Assembly (NCBI RefSeq): GCF_001311885.1
Contig: NZ_BBCE01000013.1
Span: 1 to 64,000, forward strand
Source of the DNA: Syntrophomonas palmitatica JCM 14374
Lineage (GTDB): Bacteria > Bacillota > Syntrophomonadia > Syntrophomonadales > Syntrophomonadaceae
DNA: 64,000 bases
Reading direction: 5' to 3'
Shown here in pieces: positions 10,781 to 21,444 of the stretch. A program made the translations under genes and the position numbers. Positions within the stretch are counted from its first letter, which is position 1. Each line of letters opens with the position of its first letter. The notes beneath the pieces were generated by a model that saw only the letters and a program-made list of their open reading frames with translations, was not told where the DNA came from and did no database searches.

Positions 10781-11014
10781 TTAAATGTCCTGGATTTCAA
10801 CGGTGTTCCTGCGCTGAATAGACAGGTTGGTTTTTTCCTGCAGGCCGAGCAGGGACTGGGCCACGGAATAGACATCCGCATCAGCAGCAGTGGTCTTTAC
10901 ATCGGGGTATACCCGGTTCTTGGTCAGCTGGCCTCCAGAAGCGCTGGTGCCGTTGTCCATCACCAGAACCAGTTCAGATCCGATGGGATTAGCGACAATA
11001 GCCATTCGTTTCAC
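10781..11014 (-). CDS. DUF1659 family small protein
   Basis: A 77-aa protein (MKRMAIVANPIGSELVLVMDNG...) fitting DUF1659, with the usual ending of strands SIQRRNTVEI. AAGGAGGTGAAACG lies directly upstream, a strong ribosome site. It is first in the small cluster with DUF2922 and BhlA. No biochemical role is known. Confidence 0.8.
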   Translation of the reverse strand: MKRMAIVANPIGSELVLVMDNGTSASGGQLTKNRVYPDVKTTAADADVYSVAQSLLGLQEKTNLSIQRRNTVEIQDI

Positions 11015-11367
11015 CTCCTTGATATTTATTTAGCTCCTCCGATTAAAAGCATAATATCCGGAGGTTTGGATGGTGTTTGGGGAAAGGATGGATGATGTGC
11101 AGTTTTGATGTTCTGGCAATAGCGGTAAATAGGTTAATGGAACTAGCCCTTGACGCATTATTTACGAAGAAAGATTGCTACTCTGCCCTCGTAATCACAG
11201 AGCCCTGACATTAGCATTCCTTCCCCTACACTCTATCAAAATATCTCCTAAAACGTTTGTTCGTAAAATTTGTTTTGTTTAACGTTTAAAAGCAGGAATT
11301 AGCAATTTAGCCACGAACATTACTATAAAAGGAGATCAATGTCAAGCTTATTTAAGGACGTGAACTA
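11015..11367. other. Gene-free stretch between divergent clusters
   Basis: I see no open frame, RNA gene or repeat here. It must hold the divergent promoters of the DUF1659 cluster (minus) and the methyltransferase operon (plus). The A+T content rises from about 11,220 onward, marking the left edge of the likely transferred operon. Confidence 0.5.
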
Positions 11368-12378
11368 ATGCGACTTGTGTCTTTGTTTTCAGGATGCGGA
11401 GGCATGGATCTCGGCTTTGAGATGGCCGGGTTTAACCGAGTATGGGCAAATGATTTTGACAAAGACGCCCAGGCTGTCTTTAGACTGAACCTGGGTGAAA
11501 TAGACGATCGTGATATCAGAATGGTCCCCATTGACGACATTCCTGATTGCGATATTTTGACGGCAGGGTTTCCTTGTCAGCCTTTTTCGAATGCCGGCAA
11601 TAGGAACGGCGTAAACGACAATCGAGGAACTTTATATCTTGAGTGCCTTAGAATAGTGAAGCACAAGCTGCCTAAGGTCGTTGTGTTTGAGAATGTAAAG
11701 GGTTTATTGTCTACAAAAGCACCAGACGGTAATAAATTAATTGACTTAATTATCAGCGACCTGGAATCTGCTGGCTACAATGTGGTTTATAAGCTGATCA
11801 ACGCCAGCGATTATGGGGTTCCGCAGAATCGCGAAAGAGTAATCTTAGTTGGAGTTAGAAACGATCTTAATAAGTCATTTTCTTTTCCTGAACCTATCCC
11901 GAAAAACGGCTTGACATTGAGGGACGTATTAGATATTTCTCTGGATGTCCCTAATCAAGTTGATTGGCAGCTTTCGCCGCAGGCAATGTTCATGATCTCC
12001 CATATCCCTGAAGGGGGTTCATGGAAAAACGTACCCTACGAAATATTGCCGGAACGTTTTAAAAAAATACGAGACAACATGAAAAAATATAGATCTCCCA
12101 ACTTTTACAGAAGGTTTTCTCGTGATGAAATTAATGGAACAATAACGGCTTCGGCTCAACCGGAAAATTGCGGCATCATTCATCCTATTCACAACAGGCG
12201 ATATAATATAAGGGAGATAGCCAGAATTCAGACTTTTCCTGATACTTTTATTTTTATTGACGATAGCCCCAAGAACATTGTTGCCATGTATAAAGTAATT
12301 GGCAATGCGGTACCAGTACGTTTAGCATATGAAATTGCCACCGCGATAAAAAACCAATTATTTGGAGATGTTGTCTAA
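11368..12378 (+). CDS. C5-cytosine DNA methyltransferase of an R-M-like operon
   Basis: 336 aa with all core motifs of the Dcm/HhaI family. Motif I is FSGCGGMDLGF near residue 7, motif IV the catalytic loop GFPCQPFSNAG near 68, motif VI FENVKG near 110, motif VIII NRERVILVG near 150, and motif X GNAVP near 315. Only about 100 residues separate motifs VIII and IX-X, so the target recognition domain is short. AAGGACGTG precedes the ATG. Its stop overlaps the next ATG (TAATG), so the three genes 11368-14344 form one coupled operon. The region is more A+T-rich than its neighbours, suggesting transfer. Confidence 0.93.
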   Translation: MRLVSLFSGCGGMDLGFEMAGFNRVWANDFDKDAQAVFRLNLGEIDDRDIRMVPIDDIPDCDILTAGFPCQPFSNAGNRNGVNDNRGTLYLECLRIVKHKLPKVVVFENVKGLLSTKAPDGNKLIDLIISDLESAGYNVVYKLINASDYGVPQNRERVILVGVRNDLNKSFSFPEPIPKNGLTLRDVLDISLDVPNQVDWQLSPQAMFMISHIPEGGSWKNVPYEILPERFKKIRDNMKKYRSPNFYRRFSRDEINGTITASAQPENCGIIHPIHNRRYNIREIARIQTFPDTFIFIDDSPKNIVAMYKVIGNAVPVRLAYEIATAIKNQLFGDVV

Positions 12379-13763
12379 TGAATACCGATAAAGCTTATAT
12401 TTTCGGATTAATTGTTGGAGGAGGCGTTTTTGGCAGCAACAAAGATAGCTTCCACATCATTCTTCCATATAAAAAATGGGGTGACGCCGCAAAAAATCCG
12501 GCGCGCGCCGGAGATATTGCTCGCGATATTTTGAAGGTTGCCAAACCCGTTTTTAAGAGCGAATATAATTTGGATGTTTCATATCGAACAACTCCAAATT
12601 GGCGAATTGAATGTTCCGGCGATTGCACGTACCTATTCGATGATTTAAAGAAATACGGAATCGTGCCCAAAGGAGAGCTGCGAAAGAACGTAGATATAAA
12701 ATCTATAGTAGCAGCGTTAGTCGATGATAACCTTAAACGGAGATTCCTGGCTGGCATTGCGGATACAATCGGTAGTACCACGCCATCTCACCGGAGATTT
12801 TCGGACGATACCCAAATAATCTCTTTTGAAATAGCCGGGTTTAATTATGAATTCGTCTGCGATTTATGTAAACTGCTATCTTCTGTCGGTTGCTATCCGG
12901 ATCAAGTGCTATGGAACCATCCGAATATGCATAGCGGCAGAGATACATATTACAAGCCATGGAAAAAGGGGTTCAAATTGCGCGTTACCTTAGACCAATA
13001 CACCAATTTCGGAGCTTTTGCATTTAAAACTAAGGCCAAATCCTCCCAGGCAAATAGGCGAAGGCAACGAAAAACCAATATAGCAGAGCCTTGCAAGGGC
13101 AAAAGTCTGAATATTAACGATGCAACCTGCTTCCATCCCAATGAAAATAGCAATCTTCTGCCGGAAGTTATTAGAGGCGGCCATTATATTCACCATAAGC
13201 ACTTCTGCGCAGTTTTGGGCTGCGAAAATGCCCCTTATAGAGAACTGGACGCTTGTTTATTGTCTGCGGAAAACTACGTAAACCCCTTCGCTATTCTTCA
13301 TAAGGGAACTTCTGACGATATTGACGAAATCGTCCGGTCAACGCCGATTATGGATGAAAGATGCTACGTTGAATCAGAATATTCCATTAAGAAATTATTA
13401 GAATGTTATTCCGATAATCCAAGCTCGTTGCTTCTTGGGGACGGAAAGTGCTCGGGATATCCAATAAGTACCATCTTAGATGCATTAGCGTATCTAGTAG
13501 CTGCTGAAACCGGTCAAACCAACGGAAAAAGGCCTAAGGGAAACCGTATTAAACTCTTAAGCCATTATATTGCTTCTAATCCAGGAGTCAGAGTTACTTT
13601 TCGTATTCCCGATCTATTAACGCCATTAATAATAGCCCATTCCGATTATGCAGCCTTAGTTGGCCCGCAGAATCCCGTTGTTTATAAAAAGCTTATTTCC
13701 TTTGATCCTGACAATAAATACAAACTATTGCTACGCCAAATTACGGAGGCCGATTTGAGATGA
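12378..13763 (+). CDS. LAGLIDADG-fold protein lacking catalytic acids, in R-M operon
   Basis: 461 aa, not a recognised restriction enzyme. Two LAGLIDADG-like helices stand out: residues 8-16 (IFGLIVGGG, then VFG..FHI) and 124-132 (LAGIADTIG, then S). Each is followed by a homing-endonuclease-like beta pattern, the second ending in ISFEIAG, a helix, and FKLRVTL. The position that holds the metal-binding acid (8th of the motif) is Gly15 and Ile131 here, so the fold is probably non-catalytic. The remaining 250 residues include a Cys/His-containing stretch (HHKHFCAVLGC) and are unassigned. The gene is coupled to the methyltransferase before it (TAATG) and the nuclease after it (ATGA). My inference is a DNA-recognition subunit. 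Confidence 0.6.
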   Translation: MNTDKAYIFGLIVGGGVFGSNKDSFHIILPYKKWGDAAKNPARAGDIARDILKVAKPVFKSEYNLDVSYRTTPNWRIECSGDCTYLFDDLKKYGIVPKGELRKNVDIKSIVAALVDDNLKRRFLAGIADTIGSTTPSHRRFSDDTQIISFEIAGFNYEFVCDLCKLLSSVGCYPDQVLWNHPNMHSGRDTYYKPWKKGFKLRVTLDQYTNFGAFAFKTKAKSSQANRRRQRKTNIAEPCKGKSLNINDATCFHPNENSNLLPEVIRGGHYIHHKHFCAVLGCENAPYRELDACLLSAENYVNPFAILHKGTSDDIDEIVRSTPIMDERCYVESEYSIKKLLECYSDNPSSLLLGDGKCSGYPISTILDALAYLVAAETGQTNGKRPKGNRIKLLSHYIASNPGVRVTFRIPDLLTPLIIAHSDYAALVGPQNPVVYKKLISFDPDNKYKLLLRQITEADLR

Positions 13764-14344
13764 GCGAAGGAAATGAGATATCGTATTATCCTGAAATAAT
13801 GCACTTTGTAGAAGCACAAGTCAAAAGCAATTTTAAGGCGAACTACGGCAGGGACTTACAGGTCTATTTTAAAAACGGCGAACTGAGCTCCGGGTTAAAA
13901 GCCATCATTAACGAAAACAAGTTGGAAATAGAAAAGATAGCTGATTTTGCTGCCGGCGTTCCACCTTTGAATCTCGACATTTTCGCAATTATAACTGACG
14001 GCGTCAAGTTCGAGCTGTTGATCCTAGAAATTAAGAAGCTAAATAGTGTAGGTTTAAATCAATGGTCTCAATTAGTTGGCTATTGTATCGTATCAAATGC
14101 GCGTTTTGGTCTCTTGATAAACGTCAACGGCGGTCCAAGCCCTCGGTTGGCCGATTTGTTGCAGAACGATCAGAACATATCCCGGATACGTAGACTTAAG
14201 CCTGATGGCGAAAGCTTGCATTTGCTAGGCATGATGGAATGGAACAGTTACACGAAGAATTTAGAATACTCCAACTTGGGGACCGTGGCCTCGTTGTCTA
14301 AATTGTGCAGTTTTATAAGAGATGAATTTAACAAGGATCGCTAA
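13760..14344 (+). CDS. Predicted PD-(D/E)XK nuclease, likely restriction subunit
   Basis: 194 aa. The core fits the PD-(D/E)XK fold: D73 in PPLNLDIFAI, then a beta hairpin and E90-I91-K92 in LLILEIKK, followed by a helix with Gln (QWSQLVGYCI). The start ATG overlaps the previous stop (ATGA), which indicates coupled translation with the LAGLIDADG-like protein. It is the third and last gene of the A+T-rich operon. By itself it is small for a type II enzyme and lacks an obvious recognition domain, which fits a heteromeric nuclease. Family assignment is by motif only. Confidence 0.65.
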   Translation: MSEGNEISYYPEIMHFVEAQVKSNFKANYGRDLQVYFKNGELSSGLKAIINENKLEIEKIADFAAGVPPLNLDIFAIITDGVKFELLILEIKKLNSVGLNQWSQLVGYCIVSNARFGLLINVNGGPSPRLADLLQNDQNISRIRRLKPDGESLHLLGMMEWNSYTKNLEYSNLGTVASLSKLCSFIRDEFNKDR

Positions 14345-14566
14345 TACGTTATTGGTTTTTACCTCTCTTTAACGCTTCAAAGAGTTTCCAATGAAACTCG
14401 TCTCAATTAACCTGGCATTCCATATAATCAAGACTTTTCATTCCGTTTTCCGAAGCCCTTAGCACGACATTTCATCTCTCTCGATATTTAGTTTAGGTTT
14501 ATCTTCTCAATATATGGTTTCTTATGTTACCGTAGCTGAACTCTTCAAAATCATTAGCCAACACAA
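14345..14566. other. Gene-free stretch after the R-M operon
   Basis: No open frame, RNA gene or strong hairpin is visible. The A+T-rich composition continues to about 14,560 and ends where the tRNA cluster begins, so this is probably the right boundary of the transferred segment. Confidence 0.45.
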
Positions 14567-14588
14567 AAAGCCCGGCATTTCGGGCTTT
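14567..14588 (-). terminator. Terminator of the tRNA cluster
   Basis: AAAGCCCG / CGGGCTTT stem with a 6-nt loop. On the minus strand it runs into five T residues, directly downstream of the three minus-strand tRNA genes. Confidence 0.85.
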
Positions 14589-14601
14589 ACAGGATGCTAA
14601 A

Positions 14602-14678
<77 letters not shown>

Positions 14679-14684
14679 ACATAA

Positions 14685-14778
14685 TGGCGGAGAGAGAGGG
14701 ATTCGAACCCTCGAAGCAGCTTATCACCGCTTACTCGCTTAGCAGGCGAGCGCCTTCAGCCGACTCGGCCATCTCTCC
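14685..14778 (-). tRNA. tRNA-Ser(GCU)
   Basis: A 94-nt class II tRNA on the minus strand with a long variable arm (GTAAGCGGTGATAAGCTGCTTC). The anticodon stem-loop CTCGC-CTGCTAA-GCGAG gives GCU. CCA is encoded. Confidence 0.95.
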
Positions 14779-14791
14779 ACGTATTCAGTTA

Positions 14792-14881
14792 TGGCGGAGG
14801 AGGTGGGATTCGAACCCACGGAACCCGCAAAGGTTCAACGGTTTTCAAGACCGCCTCCTTCAACCGCTCGGACACCCCTCC
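14792..14881 (-). tRNA. tRNA-Ser(UGA)
   Basis: A 90-nt class II tRNA on the minus strand. The anticodon loop CTTGAAA gives UGA, the variable arm is long, and CCA is encoded. It is first in the three-tRNA transcript. Confidence 0.95.
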
Positions 14882-14918
14882 ATGGCGAAGGATCTTGGCT
14901 TACGCCAATGCAAAAGAC

Positions 14919-14948
14919 AGTATAGCACAGGCGGGCTTTACCTGTCAA
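14919..14948 (-). promoter_or_regulatory. Sigma-A promoter of the Ser-Ser-Arg tRNA cluster
   Basis: On the minus strand TTGACA (14948-14943) and TATACT (14924-14919) are separated by 18 nt, about 40 nt ahead of tRNA-Ser(UGA). Confidence 0.85.
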
Positions 14949-15055
14949 TATACCGCATCGGATCTGGTTTGGCTGAGCTTGTTCTCATTTTTCTGCTTTT
15001 TCACCCTGCCTCTCCAGGGTCATGAGGGTCTGTTTTAATCTGCTCCAGTTTGCTA

Positions 15056-16372
<1,317 letters not shown>

Positions 16373-16426
16373 TTAAATGACGCGGTTTAAATCTACTCCA
16401 TCAGCGTTAATCTGCTTTAATAATCC

Positions 16427-18022
16427 TTAAAACACCAGCAGGCGGGGCTGGTCGATTATTCCGTCCATTTGCGCCAGTTCATCCAGAACCGCTTCATCTA
16501 CCTTGCTGTCAACATTGATCAGCATGATGGCGTTTTCGCCTCTAACCCGGCGTCCGGTCTTCATGGAAGCGATATTAACCCCGTGATCGCCCAGGGCGGT
16601 CGCTACCGGGCCGATTACTCTGGGTCTGTCTTCGTTTTGTACAATTATTACATAACCCTCCAGGTTGGTTTCGGTTTCATAACCGTTTATTTCCACCAGC
16701 AGGGGGTCGTGACCGCGGGATACGGTCCCGGAAATATCCAGGTCATGGCCGTGGTTAAAAATCTGAGCAGTAATTAGATTTTTATAACGTTTGGGACTCT
16801 GTTCTTCCTTTTGTTCAAATATCTTAATACCCCTGTCTTCTGCCACCAGGCGGGCATTTACATAATTGACCCGGCCTTCCATTACCGGGGCTAATAGCCC
16901 CTTCAAAAAGGCTACGGTAAGGATCTGGGTTTCGTTTTTGGAAATAGGGCCGCTGTAGGTAAGCTCCACCCGGTCCACTGAAGCCTTCTCCAGCTGGTAA
17001 TACATATTCCCCATTCTTTCGGCCAGGGTAATATAGGGCCGTAAATAATCCAGCTCCTCACTCATCAGGCTGGGCAGGTTGACCATGTTAGGCACGATGT
17101 CGCCTTTTAGGGCTTTCATAACCTGCTCGGCAATGTTTTCACCCACCGCTTCTGGGCTTCGAAGGTATCCGCGCCTAGATGCGGGGTTACCACGGTATTT
17201 TTGAATTTGAACAACGGGTTTTCCGGGTCAGCCGGTTCTTTTTCAAACACGTCCAATCCGGCGCTGGCAATATGCCCTGTTTTCAGGCCCTCAATCAACG
17301 CGGTTTCCTTTATGATGCCGCCGCGGGCGCAGTTTACCACCCTGACCCCCGGTTTGGCCAGTTTGAACATTTCCTCGTTTATCATATGCATGGTTTCTTC
17401 ATTACGCGGGGTATGCACGGTTATAATATCAGCTTCCCGGATTAAATCCTCCAGGCGTTCTCTTTTTTCCGCCCCGAAGCGCTCAAAGCGTTCATCAGCG
17501 ATATAGGGATCATAAGCTATGACCTTCATGTTAAAGGCTTTCAGCCTGGTAGCCACCATGGAGCCGATGCGCCCCAGTCCCACTATTCCTACGGTTTTCC
17601 CGTATAACTCCATGCCCCGGAAGCTTGCGGTCCCATTGGCCGCCTTTGACGAATTGGTTGGCGGCAGCGGTAAAACGGCACGAGGACAGCAACAGGCTGA
17701 TCGTCTGCTCAGCGGCGGAAATGGTGTTGCTGTCCGGTGTATTGGCAACAATAACGCCGTAGCGGGTGCAGACATCCACATCGATGTTATCCACCCCGTT
17801 GCCGGCCCGGCCAACCACTTTCAGCCGGGGTACTCCCCGGCTGATAAGTTCTTCATTGACTTTGGTAACACTGCGGACTATCAGGGCATCATAATTGCCG
17901 ATAATATCCAGGAGTTCTTCCCTGGCTATCCCGTCGCGGTAATCAACCTCCATTTGGGTTTTTAATAGTTCTATGCCTTCGTCAGCTATTCTCTCGGTTA
18001 CGATAACCTTTTTCTTCTCCAC
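16427..18022 (-). CDS. serA: D-3-phosphoglycerate dehydrogenase (two frameshifts)
   Basis: GTG at 18022 (MEKKKVIVTERIADEG) lies behind AAGGAG. Three frames must be joined, near 17630 (..QWDR / ASFRGMELYGKTVGIVG) and near 17146 (..EAQK / AVGENIAEQV), to give about 531 aa, the long-form length. Seen are the NAD-binding GLGRIGSMVATRLK, the catalytic Arg/Glu/His regions (VNCARGG, PHLGADT), the intervening domain, and a C-terminal ACT domain (EDRPRVIGPVATALGDHGVNIA), which in relatives binds serine for feedback. It performs the first step of serine synthesis. Confidence 0.93.
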
Positions 18023-18150
18023 GCTGTATCTCCTTTCTACGCAGATCACATCTTATCCTAATTTCTCTTCAACAGCTTTCCCGGAACTAACCAGCGTAAG
18101 CCGTATTTTCAGTTATTTGCTTTTCTTTGCCGCGTTGTCCGCGTGAAATG

Positions 18151-19311
18151 TTACTGGTTGTGCTTCTTGAGCAGGAACTGCTGGGCCTGATTAACGCCCA
18201 CTCCCAGTTCCAGCTTATACCCGAACTTAAGCAGGGCCATCTCCAGGGCTGCCAGGACTGCCAGCAAATCCAGTTCGCGCACATAACCCAGGTGCCCGAT
18301 GCGGAATATCACATTATCGAGGGTTTGCTGACCCCCGGCCAGAATAATATTAAATTCCTCATTCATATACTTGCGAATTTTATTGGCGCCGGGGTCTTCG
18401 GGGGCTATTACCGAAGTCAAGGCCGGCGACGCATTGCTGTCTGCGGCTAAGAACCGCAGGCCCATGGCCTTTACCGCCGCGCGCACCATGTCCCTGCAAG
18501 ACTCATGGCGGGCAATGATCTGATCCAATCCTTCCTCCAGCATCATCTGCAGGGCTTCATGCAAACCGTAATAGAGGGAAATGGCTGGAGTATAGGGATT
18601 TTGCCCTTTTTCCAGGTATTTTAAAGCATTGGTCACATCCCAGTAGAAGCGGGGGTTTTGGCATTTTTTGTGAACTTGTAAAGCCTTTTCGCTGAAACCC
18701 AAAAAACTCAACCCCGGCGGAATCATAAAGGCTTTTTGCGATCCGCTCACGACTACATCCAAACCCCATTCGTCCATGCGCAGATCTACTGCGGCCAAAC
18801 CGCTGACCGCATCTACCATTAACAGGGCCGGGTGGTCGCCCATGGCCTCCTTTATGGCTTTTATATCATTGAAAACCCCTGTAGAAGTCTCGTTCTGGGT
18901 AACCAGAACCGCCTTTATTTCCTTATTTACATCCGCCTGCAGTTTATCGCGTACCTGTTGGGGGTCGGCGGCAGTTCCCCAGGTAAATTCGATTTTATCG
19001 ACAACCGCCCCGAATTCAGCGGCTATTTTGGCGAACCGGTCTCCGAAAACGCCTATAGATACTGCGAGCACTTTATCTCCGGGAGAGACAAAATTGACAA
19101 TAGCCGCTTCCAGCGCGCCGCTTCCCGATGAGGGAAATATTATGAGGTTTTGCTGGGTGCGGTATATTTTTTTAACTCCCTCCGTACAATCCAATAAAAT
19201 TTCTTTAAATTCCGGACCCCGGTGGTTGACCATGGGCTTGCTCATGGCCCTGGCCACTCTATCCGGCAGCGGGGTAGGACCTGGCAGCAGTAAATACTGT
19301 TCGCCTATCAT
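18151..19311 (-). CDS. Class V aminotransferase (serine-pyruvate / alanine-glyoxylate type)
   Basis: ATG at 19311 (MIGEQYLLLPGPTPLPDRV) has AAGGAGGG 10 nt upstream. The longer open frame reads back into the T-box and is not used. About 386 aa, PLP fold type I: GSGALEAAIVNF, then VDAVSGLAAVDLRMDEWGLDVVVSGSQKA with the Schiff-base Lys in SGSQKA. It lies between the serine T-box and serA, which suggests that it provides the phosphoserine or serine transamination step; no serC is seen in the window. That substrate is inference; alanine-glyoxylate activity is the family alternative. Confidence 0.88.
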   Translation of the reverse strand: MIGEQYLLLPGPTPLPDRVARAMSKPMVNHRGPEFKEILLDCTEGVKKIYRTQQNLIIFPSSGSGALEAAIVNFVSPGDKVLAVSIGVFGDRFAKIAAEFGAVVDKIEFTWGTAADPQQVRDKLQADVNKEIKAVLVTQNETSTGVFNDIKAIKEAMGDHPALLMVDAVSGLAAVDLRMDEWGLDVVVSGSQKAFMIPPGLSFLGFSEKALQVHKKCQNPRFYWDVTNALKYLEKGQNPYTPAISLYYGLHEALQMMLEEGLDQIIARHESCRDMVRAAVKAMGLRFLAADSNASPALTSVIAPEDPGANKIRKYMNEEFNIILAGGQQTLDNVIFRIGHLGYVRELDLLAVLAALEMALLKFGYKLELGVGVNQAQQFLLKKHNQ

Positions 19312-19349
19312 TTCAAAAATACCCTCCTTGCAATATTGGCTTTTAAAAC

Positions 19350-19577
19350 AGAAAACCCCCCGTCCGTTCAGGGACGAGAGGTAAATCCCGCGTTGCCACC
19401 CTAGTTGGTGTAAATACACCCACTCGGAGCTGTTAACGGTTGCACCGGCGCTGCTTTCACAGCCTGCTCCGGGGTGGATTCAAAACCCGGCATCACTGGT
19501 TTGCACCTCCCACCAGCTCTCTAAAGCTACCGACTGTTCTTACTATTCCCCATCATTGCATTTAAAATTTAAAGATG
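19350..19577 (-). promoter_or_regulatory. Serine-responsive T-box leader
   Basis: On the minus strand the leader shows the AGAGAGCTGGTGG..GGTG...CCAG stem I pattern, then GAA-TCC-A in the specifier loop. The specifier codon reads UCC (Ser). Further on are the T-box core AACTAGGGTGGCAACGCGGG (19404-19385) and a G+C-rich terminator hairpin ending in TTTT near 19350. It controls the aminotransferase-serA-serS run. Confidence 0.95.
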
Positions 19578-19583
19578 GATTTT

Positions 19584-19613
19584 ATTATATTACAGGCTAA
19601 CCCTATTTTGCAA
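19584..19613 (-). promoter_or_regulatory. Promoter of the serine T-box transcript
   Basis: Minus strand TTGCAA (19613-19608) and TATAAT (19589-19584) with an 18-nt spacer, a few bases before the T-box stem I. Confidence 0.7.
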
Positions 19614-19720
19614 GGCAATATACAATATTATTTGCCGTTACTGGTTGTTTTATATCTCAGCAAATACACGTATTCCAGCAGGAATTTATTATTAATCCGC
19701 GTTCATGCGTTCATCTGCGT

Positions 19721-20295
19721 CTAAATCCGCATCATGTCTAAAAAGTAGCGGTGCACATCCCGGCTTTCAGTTAGTTCGGGATGAAAGGCGGTTGCCAGAT
19801 ACTGGCGTCCCTGCTCCACCATGACGATTATGTCCCGAAACCGGCACAGCACCCGGGCCCCTCCCCAGCAATCCTCTACATAGGGAGCGCGGATAAAAAC
19901 GCCCCGCGTCTGGCCTAATCCTTCTATATCAAGATCAGTCTCAAAACTGTCCACCTGGCGTCCAAAGGCATTGCGCTTTACCCGGATGTCCATCAATCCC
20001 AGGCGATACTGCTCGGAGCCGGCTATGTCTTTGGCCAGCAGTATCATCCCGGCACAGGTCCCCCAAATAGGCATGCCTTGTGCGGCGCGTTCCAGTATCT
20101 TGTCACCGAGCCTGAATTCCTGCATCAAACGGCCAATCGTAGTACTCTCCCCGCCCGGGATCACCAGGCCGTCTATTTTATCCAGGTCAGCCAGGCTTCT
20201 GACCTGTACGGCATCAGCCCGCAGTGGTTAAAGGCCTGTTCATGTTCTATAAACGCACCTTGCAAGGCCAGGATGCCCACTTTTTTACCAGCCAC
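19721..20295 (-). CDS. pdxT: Pyridoxal 5'-phosphate synthase glutaminase subunit (frameshifted)
   Basis: GTG at 20295 overlaps the pdxS stop. The first frame reads [26 protein letters not shown], then one G is missing near 20232 (GGG for GGGG) before [26 protein letters not shown]. Total is about 191 aa. Visible are the class I glutaminase elements: GGEST, the nucleophile Cys in GTCAGM, and the His-Pro-Glu triad end FHPELT. PdxT releases ammonia from glutamine for PdxS, in vitamin B6 synthesis. Confidence 0.95.
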
Positions 20296-21168
20296 GATCC
20301 TGCATCCTTTCTTCGGGACGGATGCTGGAAATCTCAATGCCAACCATGGCTTCGCCCAGATCCTTGGACACTTCGGCCAGCATTGCCGGGTCGTTATAAT
20401 AGGTGGTGGCAGCCACTATCGCCCGGGCGCGTTTCAGGGGATCCCCGGATTTAAATATACCTGAACCCACGAATATGCCGTCACAGCCCAGCTGCATCAT
20501 CAAGGCCGCGTCAGCCGGGGTTGCTATTCCTCCCGCGGCAAAGTTGACGACCGGCAGTCTTCCTGCTTTTCTTACTTCCAAAAGGAGTTCATAGGGGGCC
20601 TGCAATTCTTTGGCCGCTGCCATCAGTTCGTCTTCCGGCAGACCCAATACCCAGCGGATCTCGTCATTCACCTGGCGGATGTGACGCACCGCTTCTATAA
20701 CATTGCCGGTACCCGGTTCCCCCTTGGTGCGTATCATGGCCGCTCCTTCGCCGATGCGGCGCAGGGCTTCGCCCAGGTTGCGGGCTCCGCATACAAAGGG
20801 TACTTTAAAGGCTCTTTTATTTACATGGTATTTGTCATCTGCCGGGGTCAAGACTTCACTCTCATCTATATAATCCACCCCCAGGGCTTCCAAAACCTGA
20901 GCTTCCACAAAATGCCCGATGCGGCATTTGGCCATAACCGGTATAGTCACCGCATCCATTATTTTCAGGATTACGGCCGGATCAGCCATACGGGCTACTC
21001 CTCCCGCCGCTCTAATGTCAGCCGGTACGCGTTCCAGGGCCATTACCGAACAGGCGCCCGCTTCCTCGGCTATTTTGGCCTGTTCCGGCGTGGTTACGTC
21101 CATAATTACGCCGCCCTTTAACATCTGGCCAGCCCGGCCTTAACTCCAAAAGTCCCTTTCTCCTCCAT
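20285..21168 (-). CDS. pdxS: Pyridoxal 5'-phosphate synthase lyase subunit (frameshifted near start)
   Basis: ATG at 21168 ([14 protein letters not shown]) follows GAGGTGA. One C is missing near 21130 (GGCCAG for GGCCCAG), after which [16 protein letters not shown] continues intact to 20285, about 294 aa. The (beta/alpha)8 synthase has [17 protein letters not shown], catalytic Lys regions ([14 protein letters not shown]) and the phosphate-binding [15 protein letters not shown] and GIFVGSGIF. It makes PLP from ribose 5-phosphate, glyceraldehyde 3-phosphate and ammonia supplied by PdxT. PLP is the cofactor of the downstream aminotransferase. Confidence 0.97.
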
Positions 21169-21189
21169 CTATCTCACCTCTATAATCTT

Positions 21190-21435
21190 AAGAATTTTCA
21201 ACACAGATTAACACAGATTCTGACGGATTTACACAGATATCTTTCATAAAGCGTTAGAACATTTTTCATTTATATGCAATGACTGAAGAAGATGGCCGCG
21301 TCGCTGTACTCCTCGCAACGACAAATACATAGTTTTAGTAACAATGACATATAGATAGCATACATCTGCCCTATGCTGGTAATGAACATCTGTGTTTATC
21401 TGTTTAAATCTGTGTATATCTGTGGTTAATTCGTA
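21190..21435. repeat. ACACAGAT-type repeats plus half copy of the core dispersed repeat
   Basis: ACACAGATTAACACAGATT and TTACACAGATAT at 21200-21240 face their reverse complements (ATCTGTGTTTATCTG...ATCTGTGTATATCTG) at 21390-21425. Between them, 21293-21335 matches one end of the 95-nt core repeat (CTCCTCGCAACGACAAATA). No gene is seen. Confidence 0.7.
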
Positions 21436-21444
21436 CTCCGTTCC

